DNA of 64,000 bases from Paenibacillus ihbetae (GCF_002741055.1 NZ_CP016809.1:2750501-2814500); one strand, 5' to 3'. Positions 35,273 to 44,819 are shown, counted from the stretch's first letter. Notes: generated by a model from the sequence alone, not told the origin. A program made the numbers and translations.

Positions 35273-38229
35273 GCAAATACACCGAAACCATCACGATTCA
35301 TATGGCTATAAGCGAATACGGGGACGCGGTGATTTACGGCTCGACTCTGATGCAGGGCTATGTACCCGGAACGTATTTGAAGCATCGCTTATTTGCTTGG
35401 CATGAGGACTCCTTCTACGGCACGGAGCTCACGGTCCAATCCGTCTCCGGTATCGAGGTCGTCATACTGCCGGCTGAACAGGCCATTCCGTTCTTTGCGG
35501 ACATGCAGCTGCTGGAACATATCGAATGGCTCTGGGACGAAGCCTGTATTCCCTTTATCGAATTGGCCCCTGCCCTTGCTGCATGCGCGAGGGACCGCCG
35601 CTTCGTTCCCGATTTCGATGCCTACAAGGCCGGAAGGCTCCAGTGGGTGTGGGATGAGCAGGCTTTGACGCATGAGGGACAGGAGAAGCTCGCTTTACTG
35701 TGCGCGGACGAAACATGGAATGAAGGACTGCACGCTTCCTTCTCGGCCTATGTTCACCGCCTATACTATGGAACGGAAGAAGCGGCAGCCGATCTGCGCA
35801 GAGAGTATCCCTTGCTCTTCACGCCGCACCGGGCGGCGTCAGCCGGCATGGACGCGGCAGCTTGGCTCATCTCCATCGGATGGCGTCCGGATACCGCTCC
35901 CTTCCGTCCGCTGCTTCAGCTGCTTGAGCCAGATGAAGAGGAGACGAATTGGCGTCTTGCGCTTGTGCTGCAGGACAAGCAGGACGCGGCGGCCCTTACC
36001 GGCGTAAGGCTGACGGAAGACGGAACGGCGTACGGTGCTTGGCCGGACACTTGGAATGCTCATATCGCCGAGCGCTCTCCCGGCTGGCTCCGAAGCTTGA
36101 GAGCGGCACTGCCGAACCGCTTCTTTTACGACCATGGAGACCAGGTGCTCGGCAAGCCCCTCTCCGACGAGGCCGCCTGGCAGTTTCTGACGGCCGACAG
36201 TCCGCGGCTGCTGGAAGCCGGCTGGCAGGTGCTGCTTCCCGCCTGGTGGGAAGCAGCGCGCCGGAAGAAGCCGAAGCTGCGGGCCAAGGTGCGCGCAGGC
36301 GAAGGCGAGACCGCCGGAGGAAGCAGCGGCGGCTCCTTATTCGGCCTGGATTCGCTGGTCAATTTCGATTGGCGCATCGCGATCGGGGAATCCACGCTGA
36401 CCGAGGCCGAATTCGCCGACCTGGTCGCCCGGAACGAACGGCTCGTCCGGTTCCGCGGGGAATGGATTCCGCTCGATCCGGCCCTCGTCGCGCAGATCCG
36501 TCAGATGATGGCGGGCATGAACCGGGAAGAAGGACTGTCCTTCCAGGACATTCTTCAGCTGCATTTGCTGGGCAGCAGCGAGGAAGCAGAGACGTCCGAA
36601 GCTGCCGAGGCGTCTTCCTCCGATGCGGATCGGGTGAAGCTCGAGGTGGAGCTTAACGAGCATTTCGTGAAGCTGATCGGTCGGCTCGGCCGGCAGGAAG
36701 AGTGGCCGGAGCTGCCCGTGCCGCACGACCTTAAGGCCGAGCTTCGAACCTACCAGCGGGACGGCTTTGCATGGCTTGCTTATCTGCGGCATTACGGCCT
36801 CGGAGCCTGCCTTGCCGATGACATGGGCCTTGGTAAAACCGTGCAGTTCATCGCTTACCTGCTGCATGTGAAGGACACGGTGCGGCAGCGCGGCGAAGAG
36901 CCGCTTCCATCGCTGCTGATCTGCCCGACCTCGGTTCTGGGCAACTGGCAGAAGGAGCTGGAGCGCTTCGCCCCATCGCTGCGGGTCATGCTTCATTACG
37001 GAGGCAAGCGAAGCGGCGGCGAAGCATTTTATCGGATGGCCTATGATGCCGACATCGTGCTGACCTCCTATGCGACCGCCACGCTGGACCAGGAGCTGTT
37101 AAGGGACGTCAAGTGGGAGTCCATCGGCATCGATGAGGCCCAGAACATTAAGAATGCCGATACCAAGCAATCTGCCGCAGTCCGAAGCTTTCCCGCAAGG
37201 CACCGCGTCGCTTTGACCGGTACGCCGATCGAGAATCGCCTCTCGGAGCTGTGGTCGATCTACGATTTCATCAATCCGGGATATCTCGGCAGTCTCCGCG
37301 GATTTACCGTGCGGTTCATTCAACCGATCGAGAAGGACAAGAACGAGCAGCGCACGGCGGAGCTGCAGAAGCTGATCAAGCCGTTCATGCTCCGGCGCAA
37401 GAAGAAGGATCCGGCCATCCAGCTCGACTTGCCGGAGAAGAACGAGATGAAGACCTATATTCATCTGACCGCCGAGCAGGGCGCCCTGTACGATCAGACG
37501 GTAAGCGGTCTGCTGGAGCGGATGCAGAAGCTCGAGGGCATCGAGCGAAAAGGCGCGATCTTGGCCGCCTTGACGCAGTTCAAGCAGCTTTGCGATCATC
37601 CTGCTCTGCTGACGAAAGAGCCGCTTCCCGAATTGCCGGGAACGGGCGGGCTTCTCGACACCGATGCGATCGTGAGCAGGTCTGCCAAGCTGGAGCGGCT
37701 GCTGTCCATGGTGAAGGAGCTCCGGGAAGAAGACGAGCGCTGCCTGATCTTCACCCAATATATCGGCATGGGCGAGATGATGCGCCAGGTACTGGAGCAA
37801 GAGCTTGGCGAGCCGGTGCTGTACCTGAACGGCAGCACGACCAAGCGGGCCCGGGACAGCATGATTGAGCGGTTCCAATCCCGGTCGCTGCCGCTGGAAG
37901 AACAGCCGAATGTGATGATTCTGTCGATTAAGGCGGGCGGCGTCGGTCTCAACCTGACCGCCGCGAACCACGTATTCCACTTCGATCGCTGGTGGAACCC
38001 GGCTGTTGAGAATCAGGCAACGGACCGTGCCTACCGAATGGGCCAGACCAAGGATGTCCAGGTGTACAAGTTCATCTCCATGGGAACGCTTGAGGAACGG
38101 ATCGATGAGATGCTGGAGAGCAAGCAGATGCTCAGCGATCAGGTCATCTCAAGCAGCGAAGGCTGGATTACCGAGCTCTCCACCGATGAATTGAAAGAGC
38201 TGTTCACGCTGCGGCGCGACTGGGTGTAG
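35269..38229 (+). CDS. SNF2-family DNA-dependent ATPase/helicase (YwqA-like)
   Basis: 986 aa. The N-terminal half (to about 480) is the SNF2-associated bacterial domain. The ATPase core has motif I DDMGLGKT (about 518-525), motif II DEAQ, motif III LTGTPIENR, motif V SIKAGGVGLNL and motif VI ATDRAYRMGQ. Such proteins translocate on double-stranded DNA and remodel protein-DNA complexes in repair or transcription restart. Coupled by a 4-base overlap to the SWIM gene. All helicase motifs look intact. Confidence 0.93.
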   Translation: MSKYTETITIHMAISEYGDAVIYGSTLMQGYVPGTYLKHRLFAWHEDSFYGTELTVQSVSGIEVVILPAEQAIPFFADMQLLEHIEWLWDEACIPFIELAPALAACARDRRFVPDFDAYKAGRLQWVWDEQALTHEGQEKLALLCADETWNEGLHASFSAYVHRLYYGTEEAAADLRREYPLLFTPHRAASAGMDAAAWLISIGWRPDTAPFRPLLQLLEPDEEETNWRLALVLQDKQDAAALTGVRLTEDGTAYGAWPDTWNAHIAERSPGWLRSLRAALPNRFFYDHGDQVLGKPLSDEAAWQFLTADSPRLLEAGWQVLLPAWWEAARRKKPKLRAKVRAGEGETAGGSSGGSLFGLDSLVNFDWRIAIGESTLTEAEFADLVARNERLVRFRGEWIPLDPALVAQIRQMMAGMNREEGLSFQDILQLHLLGSSEEAETSEAAEASSSDADRVKLEVELNEHFVKLIGRLGRQEEWPELPVPHDLKAELRTYQRDGFAWLAYLRHYGLGACLADDMGLGKTVQFIAYLLHVKDTVRQRGEEPLPSLLICPTSVLGNWQKELERFAPSLRVMLHYGGKRSGGEAFYRMAYDADIVLTSYATATLDQELLRDVKWESIGIDEAQNIKNADTKQSAAVRSFPARHRVALTGTPIENRLSELWSIYDFINPGYLGSLRGFTVRFIQPIEKDKNEQRTAELQKLIKPFMLRRKKKDPAIQLDLPEKNEMKTYIHLTAEQGALYDQTVSGLLERMQKLEGIERKGAILAALTQFKQLCDHPALLTKEPLPELPGTGGLLDTDAIVSRSAKLERLLSMVKELREEDERCLIFTQYIGMGEMMRQVLEQELGEPVLYLNGSTTKRARDSMIERFQSRSLPLEEQPNVMILSIKAGGVGLNLTAANHVFHFDRWWNPAVENQATDRAYRMGQTKDVQVYKFISMGTLEERIDEMLESKQMLSDQVISSSEGWITELSTDELKELFTLRRDWV

Positions 38230-38490
38230 GCGAGCAGGAAGCCCTGTACTCTAGGTATAGGCAAAGTGAATGGATAGCCGAGGCATCGCACCACGGAATC
38301 TGTACCGTTGGTTCCGTCGGAGCCAAACAAGCGAAAACCCACCGCATAGGTTGGGGGCCTTCGGTGGGACAGGCGATCAGAAGATCGGATATATCATTGT
38401 AAGCAGCAGTGGGGTCAGGCAACGTCTGAACCGGCTGCTGCTCTTTGATTTGGGAGACATTGTTGCGAATTTTCTCTACTGAGGAGTATC
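38230..38490. other. Intergenic region, no convincing gene
   Basis: About 260 bp between the convergent SNF2 and DUF3221 genes. A minus-strand frame stays open through much of it but lacks an RBS-start pair and family resemblance. No clear terminator was found for either neighbour. Confidence 0.4.
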
Positions 38491-38850
38491 TTAATTGATT
38501 TTTTCAATACTCTTAACGAATCTAATGGGTGGAAATGATTCTAGTTGGTCAAATCCAGAAGTGATTTTTACTTTTTGTCCTACTTCAATTGATTCGTAAG
38601 TCTCTTTTTCAACCAAATAGTACGAAGCTTCCGGTTGGTCTTGTGCTAATTTCACAAAATACTCAAGATTACCTTTTTTCAAATCTTCCTCACTAATATT
38701 TTGAAGAACAAAAAGTTTGTACAGGTCATTTTGATCTGTTTTATATACTACAGTACCTTCGTAAACTGGATACTCTTCACTCTCATCCTTGTTTGAACAG
38801 CCGGCTAATATAAAGATACTAATTAAAATAAACAGAATTATTTTTTTCAT
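38491..38850 (-). CDS. DUF3221-type lipoprotein
   Basis: 119 aa. MKKIILFILIS and the lipobox LAGC mark a lipoprotein; the mature domain (FVLQNISEEDLK and VGQKVKI) fits DUF3221, an OB-like domain of Bacillota lipoproteins. GAGGAGGTTTATT leads into the ATG at 38850. Much more AT-rich than the flanking genes, indicating acquisition. Divergent from the decayed protease. Confidence 0.75.
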   Translation of the reverse strand: MKKIILFILISIFILAGCSNKDESEEYPVYEGTVVYKTDQNDLYKLFVLQNISEEDLKKGNLEYFVKLAQDQPEASYYLVEKETYESIEVGQKVKITSGFDQLESFPPIRFVKSIEKIN

Positions 38851-38885
38851 AATAAACCTCCTCACAGATGTGAAATAAAATTTAG

Positions 38886-39421
38886 AGCCTTGCTGGGCAC
38901 TGTCTTAATGGTGATGGATCGATAATAAGACAGTGGAGTAATAATGTAGGTACTGACCATGTGAGTTACTTTCAGTCCCGCGGTTTCGACATTGGATTAA
39001 TCAATGTAACTAATTCAGGTAGAAAGATATCAAACTATATATTTGCTAATGCTGTGACTTACTATGATGCGAAATATACCAACTCAGGTTCTTTCTTAAT
39101 GAATCAGTATGTGTGAAAGGCAGGAATTACGACTAATTATACTTGTGGACAGGTACAGGAAACGAGTACAAGTTATGAAGATGAAGTAACAGGAGTTACA
39201 GTAAGGACGTTGTAAAAATATATGCAACTGGTAATACCACAGATTATTCTAAACCCGGTGACAGCGGCGCAACTACTTGGGCTGGAGAAGTATTATTAGG
39301 CGTTCATAGTGGTGGTGGAGATACTAGTACACTCTCTTGGGGATATGCTGCAAAAACAAGTAAGGTAGCTGAATATTTTGGAACAGACTTTACAATTTAT
39401 AAGTCATCAAACCCACTTTAA
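38886..39421 (+). pseudogene. Decayed S1-family (streptogrisin/alpha-lytic-like) serine protease
   Basis: Conceptual translation shows the whole catalytic triad: AGHC (His) at the truncated 5-prime end, FDIGLI (Asp), and PGDSG (Ser) near 39258. An in-frame TGA at 39114-39116 falls where relatives usually have a residue before KAG, and a one-base loss near 39203 shifts the frame from TVR to KDVVKIY. The signal and pro-region are missing, and no start codon exists. AT-rich like the adjacent DUF3221 gene. Would have been a secreted endopeptidase. Confidence 0.85.
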
Positions 39422-39577
39422 AAGTAATTAACGCTAATGAAAAACGAGGCGCGATAAATACATGCACTTCGTTTTTTATGAAAAAAGTCTTGATAAGTTG
39501 GCCGCCTTCGGTAGGTTTTCCTGCTAGATATCAAGTTTAACTGCGACGCCGTGGTGTTAGCACAGCCTTTGTTCCTT

Positions 39578-39614
39578 AGAGCCTTCACCGTTCGCTGCGG
39601 TGAGGGCTCTTTTT
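39578..39614 (+). terminator. Rho-independent terminator
   Basis: A 13-bp stem with one G-U pair (39578-39590 with 39598-39610) followed by TTTTTA on the plus strand. It lies between the protease pseudogene and the convergent XRE gene and would end rightward transcription. Confidence 0.8.
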
Positions 39615-39663
39615 ATAGTTTCCAAATAACTGAAACTTTTTGAGTTACACTGAAAACGGATCC

Positions 39664-40509
39664 TCAACTCCCCATCTCCTCCATCAGCTGCCGCAGCTTC
39701 GCTTCCGTATTCGTGTCCGGTGCAGGCGTGTAGATGCTGCAGCGCAGGTCGGCATTCCCGTACACCTTCAGCGAGGTGAGCTCGTACACCATTTTTCCGG
39801 CCTTCGCATGCCTGAATTCCAGATGCACCTCCGGCGCGTAGCTGACCTGGCTCTCCTCCCACATCCGGGTAAAATCCGGATTCTTCCGTTTCATTTCTTC
39901 CAGAAATCGGTCATACCATTCATCTCCGACATATTGTCCGTAGTAGGACCGGAACATCGCCAGATAACCGCTGGCGAACTGCTCCCAGTTCACGGCCAGC
40001 CGCCGGAATTCGCGGCGCGTGAACAGCAGGCGGATCATGTTCCGCTCCTCCGGCGGAATCCGTTCGAAGTCCAGGAATACAATGGCTGCGGCCCGGTTCC
40101 ACCCGACGATGTTGCACATCCGATCGGAGATCACGACAGGGCACAGCTTGAGCTCCGTCATGATCTTCTGCAGCGAAGGACTGATCTGAACGGATTCCTG
40201 CTGAGCCGGGTACATTTCCCCGCCCCCCTCGAATGCCAGGGAGTACAAATACCGCCGCTCATCCGCATTCAGCTGCAGCGCATTCGCAACGCAATCCAGC
40301 ACGGACGAGGACACCTGAATGTCCCGTCCCTGCTCCAGCCATGTATACCAGGTGGTGCTGACGCCGGCCAGCTGCGCCACTTCTTCCCGGCGCAATCCCG
40401 GCGTTCTTCTGCGCGTACCCGGCGGCAAGCCGACGGATTCCGGCGATATTTTCGCACGCTGGCCTTTCAGGAACGCCGATAGAGCCTGCAGCCTGACTTG
40501 GGAATTCAT
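39664..40509 (-). CDS. XRE-family regulator with MmyB-like ligand-binding domain
   Basis: 281 aa. The N-terminal HTH (REEVAQLAGVSTTWYTWLEQ) is preceded by the RRRTPGLRR stretch typical of this group, and the C-terminal half is the MmyB-like (MLTR) domain, which in relatives binds fatty acid-like ligands. GGGGGGATAGGT precedes the ATG. Divergent from fabF with several GGATA/TATCC motifs between, so it probably controls fabF and itself. Confidence 0.87.
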   Translation of the reverse strand: MNSQVRLQALSAFLKGQRAKISPESVGLPPGTRRRTPGLRREEVAQLAGVSTTWYTWLEQGRDIQVSSSVLDCVANALQLNADERRYLYSLAFEGGGEMYPAQQESVQISPSLQKIMTELKLCPVVISDRMCNIVGWNRAAAIVFLDFERIPPEERNMIRLLFTRREFRRLAVNWEQFASGYLAMFRSYYGQYVGDEWYDRFLEEMKRKNPDFTRMWEESQVSYAPEVHLEFRHAKAGKMVYELTSLKVYGNADLRCSIYTPAPDTNTEAKLRQLMEEMGS

Positions 40510-40510
40510 A

Positions 40511-40590
40511 CCTATCCCCCCTTACTCCCCGCTATCCAGCTCAGGATAGCAGTAATTATACTAGGATAAACACTATCTTGTAATAGGATA
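40511..40590. promoter_or_regulatory. Candidate operator array between XRE regulator and fabF
   Basis: Five copies of TATCC or its complement GGATA occur within 80 bp: 40513-40517, 40533-40537, 40544-40548, 40564-40568 and 40586-40590. Two of them form an inverted repeat GCTATCC-6-GGATAGC (40531-40550). Such spacing suits a dimeric regulator such as the adjacent XRE protein. No experimental basis. Confidence 0.4.
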
Positions 40591-40654
40591 CAACTAGTGC
40601 CATTATAGCCTTAAGCAAGACAAGATATAAAGTCTTAGAGGAGGCTGACATCTT

Positions 40655-41899
40655 ATGGAAAGAGTCGTAATTACGGGCATGGGCGTCATTTCGCCGCTCG
40701 GCAATGACACCGAAACCTTCTGGTCGAGATTGTCCCGGGGAGAGTCCGGCATATCGCCTATCGATACATTTGATACCTTAAAGCATAAAGTGAAAATAGC
40801 AGGCACCGTCAAAGGATTTGATCCAAACGAGCGATTCGGCGCGAAGGAAGCCCGCCGTATGGACCGCTTCTGCCAGTTCGCCTTGGCAGCGGCCGATCAG
40901 GCCGTGTCCAGCTCCGGGCTGGACCTGACCCAGGTCAACCGGGAGCGCATGGGCGTCTACGTCGGCTCCGGCATCGGCGGCATCCAGACGCTCATGAATC
41001 AAAGCGAAACATTGGCCACGCGAGGGCCGGAGCGAATAAGTCCTACGCTCGTGCCGATGATGATCCCCAACATGGCTGCCGCCATGATCAGCATTCGGTA
41101 CGGGACGCTAGGGCCGACGCTCGCTCCGGTGACCGCCTGCTCGATCGGGAACACCGCCATCGGCGAGGCCTTTTATCACATCCAGGCTGGCCGCTCGGAT
41201 GTCATCATTGCAGGTGGTACGGAAGCGGCTCTGACCGGCATATCCGTCGCCAGCTTCGCGAACGCAACCGCCCTCTCTACCCGGGAAGGCGATCCCGCCC
41301 GCGCCAGCCGTCCGTTCGACGCGGATCGCGACGGCTTCGTCATGGCGGAGGGCGCCGGCATCCTGATCCTGGAGTCGCTTACGCATGCCAAGCGCAGAGG
41401 CGCTCCCATCCTTGGCGAAGTGATCGGCTACGGCGCCAGCTCGGATGCCTATCATATGGTTGCAACCCCTGCGGATGGCGAGGGAGCTGCCCGGGCGATG
41501 AGGGCTGCGCTTGCCGAAGCACGGCTTTCGCCGGCCGATATCGATGTCATCAGCGCCCATGCCACGAGCACGGCCATCGGCGACCGTTCGGAAACGGCCG
41601 CCATTAAGCAGGTATTCGGGGAGCATGCGTACCGCATTCCGGTCACGGCCAACAAATCAATGACCGGCCATATGCTTGGCGCCTCGGGCGGCATCGAAGC
41701 GATCGCGCTCGTCAAATCACTACAAGAGGGCGTCATTCCGCCAACCATCAATCTGGAAACACCCGACCCCGAGTGCGATCTCGATTATGTACCGAACCGG
41801 GCCAGACGCTCCGATGGTCTGCGGATCGGCATCTCCAATTCGTTCGGCTTCGGCGGGCATAATTCCGCAATTATTATCCAAAAATATGAAAGTAAATAG
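40655..41899 (+). CDS. fabF: 3-oxoacyl-ACP synthase II (FabF-like)
   Basis: 414 aa condensing enzyme elongating acyl-ACP with malonyl-ACP. Active-site Cys162 (TACSIG), His302 (SAHATST), Lys334 (NKSMTGH) and His339 are present. The His302 motif reads HATST instead of the usual HGTST, a mild deviation. AGAGGAGG leads the ATG. It is not in a fab operon but alone and divergent from an MmyB-type regulator, so it is perhaps a second, regulated FabF. Cytoplasmic, fatty acid synthesis type II. Confidence 0.9.
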   Translation: MERVVITGMGVISPLGNDTETFWSRLSRGESGISPIDTFDTLKHKVKIAGTVKGFDPNERFGAKEARRMDRFCQFALAAADQAVSSSGLDLTQVNRERMGVYVGSGIGGIQTLMNQSETLATRGPERISPTLVPMMIPNMAAAMISIRYGTLGPTLAPVTACSIGNTAIGEAFYHIQAGRSDVIIAGGTEAALTGISVASFANATALSTREGDPARASRPFDADRDGFVMAEGAGILILESLTHAKRRGAPILGEVIGYGASSDAYHMVATPADGEGAARAMRAALAEARLSPADIDVISAHATSTAIGDRSETAAIKQVFGEHAYRIPVTANKSMTGHMLGASGGIEAIALVKSLQEGVIPPTINLETPDPECDLDYVPNRARRSDGLRIGISNSFGFGGHNSAIIIQKYESK

Positions 41900-41912
41900 A
41901 AATTAGCGTTAG

Positions 41913-41937
41913 GACCCCGGTGAAGCTGGGGTCTTTT
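41913..41937 (+). terminator. Rho-independent terminator after fabF
   Basis: An 8-bp stem with one G-U pair (41913-41920 with 41926-41933) and a 5-nt loop, followed by TTTT. Confidence 0.8.
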
Positions 41938-42012
41938 GCTTGTTGCGCGGCTTTCTCTGCCTGCTAAATCGTGGACGGTCGCAGCAGACCAAAAATTTTT
42001 TTAAGCTAATCA

Positions 42013-42036
42013 AACTTTTCAAACCACTCGCACGTC
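42013..42036 (+). promoter_or_regulatory. Candidate ECF-type autoregulated promoter
   Basis: AAAC near 42012-42015 and CGTC at 42033-42036 are separated by 17 bases, the -35/-10 pattern of ECF sigma promoters in Bacillota. It lies about 65 bp upstream of the sigma factor gene, as expected for autoregulation. Confidence 0.42.
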
Positions 42037-42100
42037 TTGCTTCCGTAAGGCAATTGCAATTGATGGTTACCCGCGCGGGCCCAAAGGAGTGTCTGATTAC

Positions 42101-42613
42101 ATGAGAGGCGGCCGGAAGCTGGAGAAGCTTCTAATCCAATGCATCACCGAAAACCAGGAAAGGGCGTACCGACTGGCTTACAGCTATGTCCGCAACAAAG
42201 AGGATGCCCTCGACATCGTACAGGACGCCATCCACAAAGCGTTCATGTCTATGGAAAACCTAAAGCATACGGGTTCATTAAAAAGCTGGTTTTTCCGGAT
42301 CGTTGTGACAACATCCCTGGATTTCATACGAAAACAGAAAAAAGTCCAAATCATGGACGATGAAAAACTGGAGGTCGTGCTGCCAAGCAGCCAAGACCAT
42401 TATCCGAATCTGGACCTGGCAAGATCACTGGATGAACTGCCGGACAAATACCGGATCGTGATTATCCTCCGATTTTTTGAAGATATGAAGATCGAAGAAA
42501 TTGCTGAAGTGCTCCATGAGAATCTCAGTACCGTGAAAACAAGGCTCTATCAAGGACTGCAGAAGCTGCGATTGAACATGAGCGAGGAAGACCAAGAGGA
42601 GGAGCGACGATAA
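42101..42613 (+). CDS. ECF RNA polymerase sigma factor (SigV-like)
   Basis: 170 aa. Region 2 (YVRNKEDALDIVQDAIHKAF) and region 4 (IEEIAEVLHENLSTVKTRLY) are clear. AAAGGAG is 11 bases from the ATG at 42101, and the GTG at 42089 overlaps it, so 42101 is preferred. The stop overlaps the start of the RsiV-like gene by one base. By analogy with B. subtilis sigV, it should respond to cell envelope stress such as lysozyme, though the signal here is unknown. Confidence 0.9.
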   Translation: MRGGRKLEKLLIQCITENQERAYRLAYSYVRNKEDALDIVQDAIHKAFMSMENLKHTGSLKSWFFRIVVTTSLDFIRKQKKVQIMDDEKLEVVLPSSQDHYPNLDLARSLDELPDKYRIVIILRFFEDMKIEEIAEVLHENLSTVKTRLYQGLQKLRLNMSEEDQEEERR

Positions 42614-43497
42614 TGCATGACAAGCTGAATAGGATGAAGCAGGAGTATGAGTCCATTCCTATTCCCGATGAATTAAACGAGATGGTGAACAGAACGATCG
42701 CCTCCCGGCGAAAAAAAATAAAGGCCATGCCCTGGCTCGCCAGCGCCGCGGCTGCATGCATCCTGCTGTTTGCCGGTGTAAACGCCAGCCCGGCCTTCGC
42801 CCAGGCGCTGTCTGAAGTGCCGGTGCTCGGGAAGATCGTCAAGGTGATCACCATCCGGGAATATGCCGAGCAGAACGAAAACACCGATGTGCACCTTAAA
42901 ACGCCCGGCATTGCCGGCACCGGCGATCCTGAGCTGGAACAGTCCCTAAATACCAAGTATTTGGAGGAAAACATGAAGCTGTACGATGACTTCAAGGATG
43001 AAGTGGCTCAGCTGGAAAAAGGCGGGGGCGGGCATCTCGGGCTGGAAAGCGGCTATGAAGTCGTCACCGATACGGATCGGCTGCTGACCCTCTCCCGTTA
43101 TGTTGTTGAATCGGCCGGATCATCCGCCGAATCCCGCAAATACGATACGATCGATAAAATCAATCACATCGTCATTACGCTGCCGAGCCTCTTCAGCGAC
43201 GACCGCTATATCCAAGCGATCAGCGACAATATTAAAGAGCAAATGCGTCAGCAGATGAAGGACGACCCTAACAAGGTCTACTGGGTTCAACAACCGGGCA
43301 CCGAGCCGGATATGCCGGAAGAGGAAATGTTCCGCAGCATCGCGAAGGATCAGAACTTCTACATTAATCAGGACGGCAAGCTGGTCATCAGCTTCGATGA
43401 ATATGACGTAGCGCCCGGCTACATGGGCGTTGTGGAATTCACGATTCCGACGGAGGCGATCCAGGACTTGCTCGTCAGCAACGAGTATATCAAATAA
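42613..43497 (+). CDS. RsiV-like anti-sigma factor with DUF3298
   Basis: 294 aa. A cytosolic N-terminus (about 1-38) to hold the sigma factor, one membrane span at 39-57, and an extracytoplasmic domain with the SPAFAQALSEVP segment and C-terminal DUF3298 (FDEYDVAPGYMG). RsiV of B. subtilis is cleaved when it binds lysozyme; whether this one does is not known. Coupled to the sigma gene by TAATG. Confidence 0.88.
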   Translation: MHDKLNRMKQEYESIPIPDELNEMVNRTIASRRKKIKAMPWLASAAAACILLFAGVNASPAFAQALSEVPVLGKIVKVITIREYAEQNENTDVHLKTPGIAGTGDPELEQSLNTKYLEENMKLYDDFKDEVAQLEKGGGGHLGLESGYEVVTDTDRLLTLSRYVVESAGSSAESRKYDTIDKINHIVITLPSLFSDDRYIQAISDNIKEQMRQQMKDDPNKVYWVQQPGTEPDMPEEEMFRSIAKDQNFYINQDGKLVISFDEYDVAPGYMGVVEFTIPTEAIQDLLVSNEYIK

Positions 43498-43697
43498 CAA
43501 ATAAGAAGCTGTTTTGTACCGCGCAATAGCTCCACAGCCGACCGTGTGGCGTCACAAGTCGAAGGTCGGTCAACAACATGAATTGCACCACGCAAGGGGG
43601 GCGCAAATCGCCTCGAGCGATTCACGGTGGACATAGTCCTATGTGTATCAACTACTTTACGACTAGATCTTTTTTTAATAACCAGGAGGTAATGACG

Positions 43698-44819
43698 ATG
43701 AAAACGATGCAGCATACAACAAAATGGACCAAAACCTTGGCCGCCGCCGGCTTGGCAGGCATTCTGATGGTGTCTGCTTCCGGGCTTCCTTCCGCTCATG
43801 TCCATGCACAGGCCCAGGCCACTTCCGGCAACGGACAGATCACGGCTCCCGCGCTTGCCGCGCCGCTGGTTACCAGCAAGACGCTCCAATCCACCGAGAA
43901 ATGGCTCGAGGCCGATATCACCATTCCCGTATTCCAAGGGCTCGCCGACACCAAATATCAGGATCAGCTGAACGATATCATTGAATCCCATGCCTTCAAG
44001 GATCTCGCAAAATGGGAACAGGAGGCCGCGGCATCCGCAGCTCTGGCCCAAAAGAACGGCTACGCCATGCATCCCTACCAGCTGCTGATTCAATATGAGC
44101 TGACATCAGACGGCTCGGACAACGGTCTGGTCTCCCTGAAAATCACGACGGAGGGGACCGGCATGAACAATCCGGATACCCGTATCGATACGTACAACTT
44201 CACGAATGAGGCCGAAGCGAAGCGCGTAACGCTTGCAGACCTGTTCGGCAGTAAGTACCCATCCATTTTGGATGCGCATATTAAATCCGCGATCGCTGCA
44301 GACCAAGAGCGCTATTTTGAAGGGGAGGACGGCTTTCAGGGTGTAGATCCCGAGCAGAGCTTTTACGTGAAGGGCGGCAAAGCGTACATCGTGTTCCAAG
44401 AATACAGCATCGCCCCGGGATCGACCGGCACGCCCGAATTTGCCGTGAAGCTTCCGGACCGTGAGGGCGACGTGCACGGAGCTGTCCAATCGATCATTCC
44501 TTCCGGCAAGCATTACATCGGCAAAGACGGCAAGATCATGGTGCCGTTGGCAAGCGCCCTGCGCCAGCTGCAGTTCGACGTTGCTTGGAATGGCAAACGC
44601 AAAGCCGCCGATATTTCCAAAGGAGCCCTATGGAGCTCCATCAGCTTGAACAAAGACAGCTACTTTCTTGGAAAAAAAGCTCCCCGCAAGCTCGGTGCGG
44701 CACCGGAGATGAGAAACGGACACGTATACGTGCCGCTTGAGTTCCTGTCCGACATTCTGAATTTGAAGGTCAGCCAAGATAAGCACGGTCAGATCACAAT
44801 CTCCCTCGCAGGAAAATAA
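43698..44819 (+). CDS. Secreted DUF3298 protein with copper amine oxidase-like N domain
   Basis: 373 aa. A signal peptide ends near residue 38 (AHVHAQA). A DUF4163/DUF3298 region similar to the RsiV sensor domain follows (EYSIAPGSTGTPEF), and the C-terminal 100 residues resemble the copper amine oxidase N-like domain repeated in Paenibacillus surface proteins (MVPLASALRQL and YVPLEFLS). AGGAGG sets the ATG at 43698. About 200 bp downstream of the anti-sigma gene; may be a member of its regulon or a soluble decoy of the sensor domain. Confidence 0.82.
   Translation: MKTMQHTTKWTKTLAAAGLAGILMVSASGLPSAHVHAQAQATSGNGQITAPALAAPLVTSKTLQSTEKWLEADITIPVFQGLADTKYQDQLNDIIESHAFKDLAKWEQEAAASAALAQKNGYAMHPYQLLIQYELTSDGSDNGLVSLKITTEGTGMNNPDTRIDTYNFTNEAEAKRVTLADLFGSKYPSILDAHIKSAIAADQERYFEGEDGFQGVDPEQSFYVKGGKAYIVFQEYSIAPGSTGTPEFAVKLPDREGDVHGAVQSIIPSGKHYIGKDGKIMVPLASALRQLQFDVAWNGKRKAADISKGALWSSISLNKDSYFLGKKAPRKLGAAPEMRNGHVYVPLEFLSDILNLKVSQDKHGQITISLAGK

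Noticed and set aside
38204..38422. Minus-strand frame after the SNF2 gene
   Set aside because: Remains open but has no convincing start; overlaps the end of the SNF2 gene and shows no similarity I recognise.
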